From Methylotenera oryzisoli (GTDB lineage Bacteria > Pseudomonadota > Gammaproteobacteria > Burkholderiales > Methylophilaceae): a DNA stretch of 64,000 nt. Location of the stretch: positions 54,681 through 118,680 of the forward strand of contig NZ_PQVH01000010.1 of assembly GCF_004661485.1 (NCBI RefSeq), written 5' to 3'. Each line of letters opens with the position of its first letter. The stretch's first letter is position 1. The notes beneath the pieces were generated by a model that did no database searches, was not told where the DNA came from, and saw only the letters and a program-made list of their open reading frames with translations. This document shows positions 26,326-35,373 of the stretch, piece by piece. Position numbers and translations under genes: made by a program.

Positions 26326-28019
26326 GGTGCTACGATATATGTATGGTCATTGTAATTTGGGGTTCTTGTTATATTTTGTCTATCAAATATTTGATCTGCA
26401 TTAGCATTTTCAGCACTATCCAGATAATCATTAATCGCACATGACGGCCTTGATTGCGCACTACCTTTCGAGGGTACGCTAAATGGTGCAACAATTGAAC
26501 GGCCTGTACCAATTAACAAACTATCTACGTTTGTTTTGTTGCCGCCCGTTAACTTAATGCCAGTCCTAGATGAAGCATAGTAAAAATAATCGTACCATCG
26601 ATTCGTCATAATCCATGTAGGAAGTTGCGACCCACCAGTATTAAAAACCGGGTCTACGCACGAAGTTCTGGTAGCGCTACCCGCACCAGCTCCCGAACAC
26701 GCAACATCTGTACAGCTCAAACTGCAACGTGAGTTAGCAGAGGTGAACTCCCCTCCCTTAAAAGTAACCGTGCCGTTGAAGTTAGCGTTGCAGCTACCCA
26801 GTGCATTACAACTAAAAGTTTGCCCACCTCTTGAGCACGAGCCCGCACCGGCGCAGGTGCAATCTCGCCCTGAGTAAGAGCAAGCGCCAGAAAAGCTCGT
26901 AAAATTATTATTTTTCCGCATTACAATTGCACTGATATTCGTAAAGCCAGTACTGCAACTTGCACTGGTCAACCCGCCGCCACGACTATAGTTACAAGTA
27001 AAATCAGCAGGCGCAACGCTGCTTATCGGCAAGACGCCAACTACGTTTGATGCTACACAGGCATAATCTTTACTACTGCCTAAACTCGCTGCGTAGGGGA
27101 AGTAGCCAACCCCTCTTCCATTTGGCCGATCACCCGAAGCTGGCTCGTAATAGTTTAAAAGAGCATTCTTTAGTTCGTTTGCAGCCCGCGCCTCTAGCGC
27201 GGTTAGCAGTTCGTCCGCAGTGATGTATACCAGCTTATCATTAAAATAGTATGGCTTTTGAAAGACAGTATCATTAGCACCTACTCTTCTAATATCCTCA
27301 CCCATGATAAATTGGTTAACTTCCAGAGGAGGAAGAGCATAGTTTTTAAACGGCACGCCATCTGAGCTCCTAACGATTCTATCCAAATACTCTCGTGCAT
27401 CAGGTGCGGCAGATGACCTATCCTGCCCACCAACAGATGTCCCTGGGGCAATAATTACAGCCGCTACACGATTGGATATGACATTTCCATTTCGGTCCAC
27501 GACCTCTATCCAATCTGTTGCTACATTCGCAACGCCTGGATTGATGATTGGGTTAGCGCCTGTGCCGTTGTAATCATGTACTAAGTTCTTAGATACTGCA
27601 TACCATAATGGCTCACCAGTCGCATCGCGGAAATCTGCCCCTAATGCTGCGGTTACTGTAATTCCATGGTTATTGCAATTTGGATCTAAACCATGAATTG
27701 GCAACCTACCAAGTAAAAAGCTATATGAGAAACTTACGTTAGTGGCAAAGCAGTCACTGTACCCATCGTAATTGCCATCTCCATTCCGGTCAGGATAAGG
27801 CATCTGACCCGGATGATTGGGATGGCTCACTGCCCATGCAATCAATGCTGATTTAGCCTCACCTAAGACGCGCATAGTCTTCTCATCCTGCTCAACTTGC
27901 AAACTTGATGCATTGAACATTTTGAACATGAACGCTGCGGCACCTAAGCCAATAATAAATGCGATGAGAATAAGCACCATTCCTCGCTGGCCGCTATGCC
28001 CAAGTGGACGACTACTCAT
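26322..28019 (-). CDS. Large cysteine-rich prepilin-like protein
   Basis: About 565 residues, far longer than normal pilins. The N-terminus QRGMVLILIAFIIGLGAAAF is a PilX-like helix without the usual Glu at +5. The segment SALIAWAVSHPNHPGQMPYP mirrors the ALLGYAQAHGRLPCP segment of the next gene, so the two are related. DRNGDGNYDG resembles a calcium-binding loop. From about residue 315 to 470 there is a Gly/Ser-rich stretch with about 13 cysteines. The frame extends to TTG at 28028; ATG at 28019 with GGAG upstream overlaps the MshK-like stop by 8 bp. It may be a tip adhesin; this is inference. Confidence 0.75.
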   Translation of the reverse strand: MSSRPLGHSGQRGMVLILIAFIIGLGAAAFMFKMFNASSLQVEQDEKTMRVLGEAKSALIAWAVSHPNHPGQMPYPDRNGDGNYDGYSDCFATNVSFSYSFLLGRLPIHGLDPNCNNHGITVTAALGADFRDATGEPLWYAVSKNLVHDYNGTGANPIINPGVANVATDWIEVVDRNGNVISNRVAAVIIAPGTSVGGQDRSSAAPDAREYLDRIVRSSDGVPFKNYALPPLEVNQFIMGEDIRRVGANDTVFQKPYYFNDKLVYITADELLTALEARAANELKNALLNYYEPASGDRPNGRGVGYFPYAASLGSSKDYACVASNVVGVLPISSVAPADFTCNYSRGGGLTSASCSTGFTNISAIVMRKNNNFTSFSGACSYSGRDCTCAGAGSCSRGGQTFSCNALGSCNANFNGTVTFKGGEFTSANSRCSLSCTDVACSGAGAGSATRTSCVDPVFNTGGSQLPTWIMTNRWYDYFYYASSRTGIKLTGGNKTNVDSLLIGTGRSIVAPFSVPSKGSAQSRPSCAINDYLDSAENANADQIFDRQNITRTPNYNDHTYIVAP

Positions 28020-28542
28020 CACCACCAATCACTCCAGCCTCTTCTAATCTTAGTCGCCTGGCTTTCTCCACCACTTGCAGCTCTTTAATTTGGCTGGTCT
28101 CAGGCTCGTACACTTGGCCAGCTTTAAGGCGAATCTTTTTACCGCTAGCTTGTACATCAACCCCTTCTGTACTTGCGGCCTTAGTTGAAAACCCTCGGCG
28201 GTTGATTCGCCCAACTTGTACATTATCGACAGCATCACCCTCTTGCACGGCTTGATTATTAATCCAAAGTGTACCCTTCACCCCATCACTGCGCTTCACG
28301 TAACCCTGCATGGCAATAGGGGTGGATGTATCTACAGCTAAAGGCTCCGTATCGCTTTCGGGCGATTCTTCATGGGGCGTGGCCACCTTTAACTGCTGGC
28401 TTTGTCTAAGCTTGTCTAGCTTCTCACGTTCGGCAGGCTTACTGAATAGGCGCCCAAAGTCATCATTAGGCGCAGCCTGGATGACAGAGAAACCAACACT
28501 CATCAAGCTAAAAACTAGTACATGAAACAGTAACTTCAGCAT
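28012..28542 (-). CDS. MshK-like pilus assembly protein
   Basis: A 176-residue exported protein: a signal peptide (about 1-23, ending IQA-AP), a charged middle, then a small beta domain (about 75-150: MQGYVKRSDGVKGTLWINNQ with VDNVQVGR and the later KKIRLKAGQVYEP). Position between the PilO-like and prepilin genes and this domain layout match MshK, a PilP-like periplasmic linker to the secretin. Sequence-level recognition is weak; context carries most of the call. It starts 2 bp after the MshJ-like stop. Confidence 0.65.
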   Translation of the reverse strand: MLKLLFHVLVFSLMSVGFSVIQAAPNDDFGRLFSKPAEREKLDKLRQSQQLKVATPHEESPESDTEPLAVDTSTPIAMQGYVKRSDGVKGTLWINNQAVQEGDAVDNVQVGRINRRGFSTKAASTEGVDVQASGKKIRLKAGQVYEPETSQIKELQVVEKARRLRLEEAGVIGGDE

Positions 28543-28544
28543 GA

Positions 28545-29174
28545 CTATGGCCCCGCTACGGTTTGGATTGCTGCCGGCTCACGCAGGGTAAGCCAGTCCA
28601 GCTCGCACTGTGCATGTAAGTTGGCAGTCAACTGACTGCTCAAAGCGCCGCTCTCGTTCAATCTGGTCATTTCGCAGTCCCTTAAAATCAGCTCAGCCAC
28701 ACCGGCTTTACTTAAAGACTCCGTTAGCTGCAATAAATCTCCTTCATGCAGCATATCAAGCTCAAACTGCATCACCGAGCGGTTTAATGTAAAACCGCCT
28801 AGATTAGGTGCAAATGCAGGCGTATATTTTTCCTGCTGTTTAATACTGTATTTAATCCCAAATAACTTATGGTTTTTATGTTGATCTCGCAAGCTCTCCA
28901 CCCACTCTATGCGACGCTCCTCGCCCACAAAACCTTTATTAATTAAGGTTTGATATTGAGGTAGATATGCGGTAATGACTTCTTTCTCCAAACCGGAAGA
29001 CTGATAGCGCTGGCGGGCTGCATTGAGCTGATTCTGCTGATTGAGTAATGCCAGTTCCTGTTCAGTTTTATACTGTTGTGCAAGCACGATACACGCCACT
29101 ACTACGACAATCACCACACCTAACACCACCAAGGGGATTTGCAGCTTTTTCCAGTCATTTGGCTCTAGCTTCAT
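28545..29174 (-). CDS. MshJ/PilO-like inner-membrane assembly protein
   Basis: A 209-residue bitopic protein: a short cytoplasmic tail, one helix (about 14-32), a coiled-coil stretch (about 35-65), then a periplasmic ferredoxin-like domain ending RDCEMTRL and CELDWLTL. This layout is that of PilO/MshJ, which pairs with PilN/MshI. It overlaps the upstream MshI-like gene by 4 bp, supporting a stoichiometric partnership. Confidence 0.7.
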   Translation of the reverse strand: MKLEPNDWKKLQIPLVVLGVVIVVVVACIVLAQQYKTEQELALLNQQNQLNAARQRYQSSGLEKEVITAYLPQYQTLINKGFVGEERRIEWVESLRDQHKNHKLFGIKYSIKQQEKYTPAFAPNLGGFTLNRSVMQFELDMLHEGDLLQLTESLSKAGVAELILRDCEMTRLNESGALSSQLTANLHAQCELDWLTLREPAAIQTVAGP

Positions 29175-30820
29175 AATGGCTGCACCCCACTTGCGTTAGT
29201 CACATCTGAGGCTGGCTTCAACACTATTTTTAATTTAAAGAACGCCGGTTGCTTTTGTGTAGACTGCTCGTCCGTGGTGCTGCCCTGCAAGCTAACAAAT
29301 GAGCTCACGTTCACCGGCTCTTGCAGCACAACCACTTCGGCAACTCTCGCATCCGCCTTAATGTTAGCCACAAACTGGTTCAGGCTATTCAATGCACGCC
29401 GATAATCTCCAGTAAACCCAGAAATTTGTGCTGTGAGAAAGCCCACTTCGATTAACTTAGTCGGGTCGGCAGGCGGCACAGCGTTGGCGGGCGTCTGCAC
29501 ACCACCCGCAGCCGCAGGCAATGGCGTAAATTTATCCTGATCATTAACGTTGCTGTCATTGGTCAGCACCCAATGCAACCGATCAATCTGTACTTCATCC
29601 AACGCGCCTTGCGGGGTAGGCGCTAGCGCTGCACTAACCACCTGCATCATCAGTCTTGGTGATTTTGGAAATGCGGCGATGGCTTTATCTAACTCCACTG
29701 CAACTTTTAAATCATTCGCGCTAATCTGCGTCACGGGAAAATCTTTTGCGGCCTCGTCATACCGATGCTGCTGAATCTGCGTATCTTGCTGCGCTTGCTC
29801 AAAAGCGGACTTATGATCCCAGCCCTCTTTAAACATCCAAGCCGCAGCGACCATGCCAAAGAAACCCACTAAAGCTGTCCCTATCACCAAACCTTGCTTT
29901 AATTTATTAAACTGAAAGTATTTAGTGAGCCAGTCTGGTGCTAAGTTATCAACAAAATGGCCATTTGCCAGCAATTGCATATGCATCAACTCTGGCTTTT
30001 CTTGCAACAAGGCCACTGGCAAACCTAGTGTTTTGGCTAAGCTGCTCAAGTTGACATCGGAACAATTCAAGCCCTGCTCCTGGCTGATGCCTTGACTAAT
30101 CTGCTGGGTAGAGCCATTGGCACTCACTAGTGCCAAATTTAAGGGTGTGTCGCGCGAGATATAGCGCTGGCTCATCAAATAAAGACGTGTTTTCTCAATT
30201 TCTACCAGATAAAAATAACCCAACTGCCCTGACCCGTCAGGCACATTCGGTACCAAGCGACTCATGCGCAAACAACCATGATGGAAATACGTTTGGCGTA
30301 ACCCAGAGGAGAGCTTTTCGCAAAGTAACAAGTGTGGCACTGTTAGCTTAAGCTGCCGCATCAATACCTGGCTTAACATAGGCAGCAAGTAAACGCCCAC
30401 TAACTGCGACTCATGCGCCTTGATAATGGCAACCCAGGCTTGCAGGAAATCATCTTTACTAATCGCTACAAACAAAAAGTTATCATCTTTTCGCTTGTCT
30501 TTATCACGGTCAATAAAATGAGCCGTGCGGTAATCCAAACCTCGGTAGTGCTGATTCAACTTACGGGTAATCAGCTCATGCTTCGCACTGCCTGTCGTGT
30601 GCGGCAAACTCTCAAGCCTGAAATCTTCCTCTACAGCATCTGCAATCAGATAAACCGGGCTGGATGAGTATTGTTGCAAAAATGCTGCAAATGCCTGATG
30701 CCCGGCTTCGTTATTATCAAAAGTCTGGTTGCCTTGCAGCTTACCCGCATACCAAACGCCAACCAGCAACTGGTTGGCCGTAGCACATAACACGAGTTTT
30801 TTTGGATTAGCGAATATCAT
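29171..30820 (-). CDS. MshI-like (PilM-PilN fusion type) assembly protein
   Basis: A 549-residue protein. The N-terminal 300 residues are cytoplasmic and resemble the actin-like PilM/MshI part. One membrane helix (about 314-333) and a coiled coil are followed by a periplasmic domain with a long linker rich in Ala, Pro and Asn, like PilN. It probably forms the inner-membrane platform with the MshJ-like protein. Recognition rests on architecture and operon position; nucleotide-binding motifs are not clear. Confidence 0.65.
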   Translation of the reverse strand: MIFANPKKLVLCATANQLLVGVWYAGKLQGNQTFDNNEAGHQAFAAFLQQYSSSPVYLIADAVEEDFRLESLPHTTGSAKHELITRKLNQHYRGLDYRTAHFIDRDKDKRKDDNFLFVAISKDDFLQAWVAIIKAHESQLVGVYLLPMLSQVLMRQLKLTVPHLLLCEKLSSGLRQTYFHHGCLRMSRLVPNVPDGSGQLGYFYLVEIEKTRLYLMSQRYISRDTPLNLALVSANGSTQQISQGISQEQGLNCSDVNLSSLAKTLGLPVALLQEKPELMHMQLLANGHFVDNLAPDWLTKYFQFNKLKQGLVIGTALVGFFGMVAAAWMFKEGWDHKSAFEQAQQDTQIQQHRYDEAAKDFPVTQISANDLKVAVELDKAIAAFPKSPRLMMQVVSAALAPTPQGALDEVQIDRLHWVLTNDSNVNDQDKFTPLPAAAGGVQTPANAVPPADPTKLIEVGFLTAQISGFTGDYRRALNSLNQFVANIKADARVAEVVVLQEPVNVSSFVSLQGSTTDEQSTQKQPAFFKLKIVLKPASDVTNASGVQPL

Positions 30821-30840
30821 GCTTTGTTATATTGAATCAC

Positions 30841-32046
30841 TTAAATTTTAAGCTTACTAAATGAGTCGTACACCGGACCAAGTACCGAGAACATAATGAA
30901 CGCAAGTATGCCGCCCAATAGCACCGTGAGCGCAGGCTCTATCATTTTGAGCATTTTCTGCATAGCATCATTCACATCACGGTCATAAAAATAGCTGATA
31001 TTGAGTAACGACTTATCTAGCGCACCAGTGCTTTCGCCGACCTTAATCATGCGTACCACCAGCTGCGGAAACAATCCGGCATTACGAAAGCTTTCACTCA
31101 TGGCATCGCCCGCGTTAATCTGCGTGTGCACGCGCGTCAGCGCATCTGCCACCACCCGATTACCGACGATGTTTTCACAAATTTTAATCGCATCCAAAAT
31201 AGGGATGCCGGTTTGATACATCAATGCAAAATAACGGGCAAACCGCGCCATGATGATTTTATGCAAGATAGGCCCGGTAACGGGGATATTTAATTTAAAT
31301 AAATCAAACCGGTAACGCGCTGCAGGGTTAGTGCGAATCGTTGCTGCCAGCAAGGCGACGCCAGCCAGGGGCAAACCAAGAATTAACCACCAATAATCCA
31401 CAAAGGCATTCGACATCGCAATCAAAATCTTGGTATTAAGCGGAAGCTCTTGTCCCATATTGCGCAAAAAAGACACCATCTGTGGCACAACATAAATCAT
31501 TAAAAAGACAACCGCAAGCGATACCACCACCGCAACAAACGCAGGGTAAGCCAATAGTTTTTTAGTTTGCGACATCAGCTCATCTTGCCAGCGGATGGTA
31601 TTAAACAGGTTATTCAACACGACTGAGAGCTGACCTGTGCGCTCACCTGCATCAATCAAGCTCACAAATACATCACTAAATACAGCAGGATGCTCAGCCA
31701 ATGCCTGTGACAGCATTTTGCCACCTTCGACCTCGGCACTAATGGCGCCCAGTACTTTTTGGAAATATGGGTTGTTAGTGCTCTCGCGCAAGTCGACCAA
31801 GCACTCCAGTAGCGGCACGCCGGCACTGGATAGTTGTTCCAGTTGAAAGCAAAACATGACTAAGTCTTGATTGGTGACTTTATTGCGATTAAACAGGCTG
31901 GTAGATCTAGTCGCTAAGCGAAAGGTAATTAAATCCAAACCCATGCGCTCAAGCCGCATTTCCAAATCGACCTCATTGAGTGCATCCACCTGCCCCATGG
32001 CAATGCGGCCTAATTTATCAACGGCTTTATAGCTAAAAGATGGCAT
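30841..32046 (-). CDS. mshG: GspF/PilC-family platform protein (MshG-like)
   Basis: A 401-residue type II secretion F protein. It begins MPSFSYKAVDKLG, as the family does, and has two repeated cytoplasmic T2SSF domains (about 65-185 and 265-390), each followed by a membrane region. VSLIDAGERTGQLSVVL and VRMIKVGESTGALDKSLL are the twin conserved motifs. It anchors the assembly ATPase MshE, whose gene ends 3 bp upstream. Confidence 0.93.
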   Translation of the reverse strand: MPSFSYKAVDKLGRIAMGQVDALNEVDLEMRLERMGLDLITFRLATRSTSLFNRNKVTNQDLVMFCFQLEQLSSAGVPLLECLVDLRESTNNPYFQKVLGAISAEVEGGKMLSQALAEHPAVFSDVFVSLIDAGERTGQLSVVLNNLFNTIRWQDELMSQTKKLLAYPAFVAVVVSLAVVFLMIYVVPQMVSFLRNMGQELPLNTKILIAMSNAFVDYWWLILGLPLAGVALLAATIRTNPAARYRFDLFKLNIPVTGPILHKIIMARFARYFALMYQTGIPILDAIKICENIVGNRVVADALTRVHTQINAGDAMSESFRNAGLFPQLVVRMIKVGESTGALDKSLLNISYFYDRDVNDAMQKMLKMIEPALTVLLGGILAFIMFSVLGPVYDSFSKLKI

Positions 32047-32049
32047 AGC

Positions 32050-33756
32050 TTACGTACTGATCCTGCTGGTTAAATCAATCACCCGCATCACTTCTGTCAC
32101 ACTGGTGTATCCCTCTAAAATCCGCCGCACGCCATCCTCAGCTAAAGTGACAAATCCTTTATCCAATGCCACTTTCTTCAGCTCATCCAAATGGGCACGT
32201 CGCGAAATCAATGCATCCATATCCGAGTCTATGCGTAGCAGCTCAATAATCGCCATACGCCCTCTATAACCGGTTTGATTACAATGCTTACATCCTTTTG
32301 GCTTGTAAATCGGTGTTTGATCGTTTGGTTTAAGCCGCAAAATCTTGCGCTCAATATCATCCGGCTTGTGTTTTTCTTTGCAATGCGGGCACAGCACGCG
32401 CACTAAGCGCTGGGCTACCACGCCAATAATATTGCCGGCCATAATGTCAGGCAGAATACCGATATCGGTTAAACGCGGAAAAGCACCCAATGCTGAGTTG
32501 GTATGTAAAGTACTGAATACCTGATGTCCGGTCATCGCCGCGCGGAACGCCATCATGGCAGTATCTGCATCGCGGATTTCACCCACTAAAATGATATCGG
32601 GGTCTTGCCGCATAATAGAGCGGATACCATTGGCAAAATCTACCTTATTCACCTCAGCCACCGATGTCTGGCGCATCATGGTCACCGGATACTCCACTGG
32701 GTCTTCCAGTGTCATGATATTGACCGCTTCTGTGTTCTGATGGGTTAGCAATGAATAAAGAGTCGTAGTTTTACCGCTACCGGTAGGCCCCGTGACAATC
32801 AAAATCCCCTCGGGACGCGTCATCATCAATTGCAGTTCGTCTAGCGTTTCTGGACGCAGCCCCATGCGCTCCATCGGGATAATAGATTTCTCACGATCAA
32901 GCACACGCAATACGATATTTTCACCATGGATGGTGGGGTGTGTAGACACCCTGAAGTCGATAGGACGTCCGCATAAGTTCATATTCAGGCGGCCATCTTG
33001 TGGCGCACGCGTTTCCGCAATATCCAGCCCACTAACCACTTTCAAGCGAACGGCTAAACCACCCCAATAGCTTTTATGCAAACTTCTAATCTGCTGCAAT
33101 ACGCCGTCGATTCTATAACGTATGCGTAAAAAAGCCTGCTCTGGCTCAAAGTGAATATCCGAGGCGCCGCGCTTCACTGCATCCATCAACAAAGCACCGA
33201 CCAAGCGCACTACCGGTTGTGTATATTCATTATCATCTGCACTTAAACTCTGATAATCAATTTCACCGGTTTCAATCTCGCGCAAAATGCCGTCAACAGA
33301 TAATTCATAGCCATAAAACTGGTCAATCACCTCTTCCAGCTGCGCTTCGGCCGCCAATACCGGTTTTAACTGAATCTGCCCGCCCAGCATGGCACGTAAC
33401 TGATCCAATGCCACCACATTGAACAAATCCGCCATGGCCACCACCATGGTTCTGGTTAGCGCGTCGTACGCCACTGGTAACAAGTGGTATCGGCGTGAGA
33501 AATCTTGCGGTACCATTTGCAACGCTTCAAAATCAGCCACTACGGTGGTTAAATCAACACTATCTGTACCGATAGTATGCGCAACGGTGTCGCGCACCAT
33601 TGCCTCAGTCACAAAGCCTAAGCGCACCAATTGACGCCCTAACGGCAAGTCATTATGCTCTTGCTCAATCAGCGCAATGCGCAGCTGATCCTGGCTAATT
33701 AAGCCCTGCTGCACCATCAACTCGCCTAAGCGAATTTTACGCCGCTGTTCAGCCAT
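32050..33756 (-). CDS. mshE: GspE/PilB-family assembly ATPase (MshE-like)
   Basis: A 568-residue secretion ATPase. The N-terminal domain starts RKIRLGELMVQQGLISQDQLRIAL (first part RKIRLGELMVQQGLI), of the MshEN type known to bind c-di-GMP in Vibrio MshE. The catalytic domain has Walker A GPTGSGKTTTLY, the Asp box EDPVEYP, Walker B-like DPDIILVGEIRD and a His box STLHTNSA. A zinc module has CPHC and CKHC pairs. It powers pilus assembly. The presence of a GGDEF and an EAL protein near 59-63 kb makes c-di-GMP control plausible, but this is inference. Confidence 0.95.
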   Translation of the reverse strand: MAEQRRKIRLGELMVQQGLISQDQLRIALIEQEHNDLPLGRQLVRLGFVTEAMVRDTVAHTIGTDSVDLTTVVADFEALQMVPQDFSRRYHLLPVAYDALTRTMVVAMADLFNVVALDQLRAMLGGQIQLKPVLAAEAQLEEVIDQFYGYELSVDGILREIETGEIDYQSLSADDNEYTQPVVRLVGALLMDAVKRGASDIHFEPEQAFLRIRYRIDGVLQQIRSLHKSYWGGLAVRLKVVSGLDIAETRAPQDGRLNMNLCGRPIDFRVSTHPTIHGENIVLRVLDREKSIIPMERMGLRPETLDELQLMMTRPEGILIVTGPTGSGKTTTLYSLLTHQNTEAVNIMTLEDPVEYPVTMMRQTSVAEVNKVDFANGIRSIMRQDPDIILVGEIRDADTAMMAFRAAMTGHQVFSTLHTNSALGAFPRLTDIGILPDIMAGNIIGVVAQRLVRVLCPHCKEKHKPDDIERKILRLKPNDQTPIYKPKGCKHCNQTGYRGRMAIIELLRIDSDMDALISRRAHLDELKKVALDKGFVTLAEDGVRRILEGYTSVTEVMRVIDLTSRIST

Positions 33757-33848
33757 TTAATTTAGCCTGTTTATATAAGTTCATTATTGTTTTTTTCATT
33801 TACCTAATCAGCACTACGACTATCTTGAATAATTATGTAGAGGCCTCA

Positions 33849-35366
33849 CTACTGCAACGCGCGGACCCTTGCCTCTACCTGAGCACGGTCTGGGCTGGCA
33901 GCACCCGTCATATTCAGCAAATCAAGCGCACGCTGATATTGCACCAATGCTAATTTTGGCTTGCCTAAATGCTCTAAACTAATCGCCAAGTTAAATGCAT
34001 AATCGGCACTAATCGGTGCAAACTGGCTAGCGCTAAAATAAGCAGCCTGTGCAGAAGCCCACTGATTTTGTGTAGCATATAAATTACCTAAAGCCGCATG
34101 CAAGTTAGCCGCTTCGGGCTGGCGTGCCAGCATGCTTTTAATCTTACTCTCGGCCCCTACCGCATCTGTATTCGCCTCTAAATCCGCCATCGCCGATTGA
34201 GCAATACTATTTCTAGGCTCAATTTCCGTGACCTTACGATACCATCCGAGAGCATCCATATTGCGGGTTTGGCGCTGTGCAATTGCCGCCATGCCCAGCA
34301 GGGCATCCACATTTCTGACATCCTTTTGCAATACTTGGCGATACTTCTGCTGTGCAGAAACATCATCACCGCGGTTAAATGCCTCATACGCAGCAAGCAA
34401 TGTAGGGTCAACTCCCGATGCCTGCGCTTTACTCACGAGCCTTAGCGGCTCTTTTGGCTCAGTCGCTGCAGGTTCGCGTCGCACAGCCTCATCCACTTTT
34501 GTCAATTTGCGCGCGGTTGCTGAAACTGGTGGCTGAAAGGTTGAAATCGCCTCTCCAGCAGCAGGCTCACCTGCTGACATTGGCTCATCTACCTTAGCTG
34601 CTTGCTTAAGCTTTTCTGACGCAGGCTTCACCATCGCACCACTATCCTGCACCGGATTTGCAGCCACCCCATCAGCACTTACATTATCCATTGTGCTTTG
34701 TACCTCAGCCGGCTGGCTAGCTGCGGCATCCTCAAGCGCAGAACTCACTTCACTTTCCACAACTGCAACATTAGCCGCTGGCGGCGCTGGTGTTACAACC
34801 ACGACCTCACTGACGCCCAGCGCCTTAATATATTTATATCCTTGTAAGCCCAACAAAATCATCAAAGCGCCAGCAACACCCAGCAACAGCAAAGCAATTC
34901 GTGAGCTGGCAGTTTTAACTGCGTGATTTGCCACAAATACACTGGCAGCTGCCTTTTGATTACCCTTAGCAGCATCAGCCTGCGCTTTCAGGTTAGCAAC
35001 ACTTGCCATTGCCGCCTCATTAAACGCATCAGCCTTACTTTTTGTTTTAGTGGACGCAGGCTGGGCAAGATGTTTAGTTGGGACATCCTCTTTGGATTTG
35101 ACATCAGCGCCAATCAAGCCCGCCTCTTCAGCCAGAGATAAATCCATACTCCTGAACGCACTTTTATCTTGCGCTAAGGCAAAAGATTCGGCATGTTTGT
35201 CCACAGCACTTTCATCAGCGTTTGTAATAGCCTTTGCATTATCTGGCTCAAGTTCTAGCGGCGAGAGTGACAACGCGTCAGAAGGTAAAATATCCGTGCG
35301 TCCGGATTTCTCAGCCTTCTGTTTATCTTTTTCGGCTGTCGCCAGTGCTTTGATTAGCAAACTCAT
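33849..35366 (-). CDS. mshN: TPR-repeat protein, MshN-like
   Basis: A 505-residue bitopic protein. It begins MSLLIKALATAEKDKQ, an N-terminal motif common in MshN-like and related exosortase-associated TPR proteins. A charged cytoplasmic region of about 150 residues is followed by one helix (about 158-178), an Ala/Pro/Val-rich periplasmic linker and four or so TPR repeats (about 325-500: AYEAFNRGDDVSAQQKYRQV and ALGNLYATQNQWASAQAAYF). It probably scaffolds the secretin. It sits 7 bp after the secretin gene. Confidence 0.85.
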   Translation of the reverse strand: MSLLIKALATAEKDKQKAEKSGRTDILPSDALSLSPLELEPDNAKAITNADESAVDKHAESFALAQDKSAFRSMDLSLAEEAGLIGADVKSKEDVPTKHLAQPASTKTKSKADAFNEAAMASVANLKAQADAAKGNQKAAASVFVANHAVKTASSRIALLLLGVAGALMILLGLQGYKYIKALGVSEVVVVTPAPPAANVAVVESEVSSALEDAAASQPAEVQSTMDNVSADGVAANPVQDSGAMVKPASEKLKQAAKVDEPMSAGEPAAGEAISTFQPPVSATARKLTKVDEAVRREPAATEPKEPLRLVSKAQASGVDPTLLAAYEAFNRGDDVSAQQKYRQVLQKDVRNVDALLGMAAIAQRQTRNMDALGWYRKVTEIEPRNSIAQSAMADLEANTDAVGAESKIKSMLARQPEAANLHAALGNLYATQNQWASAQAAYFSASQFAPISADYAFNLAISLEHLGKPKLALVQYQRALDLLNMTGAASPDRAQVEARVRALQ

Positions 35367-35373
35367 TTGCTAA

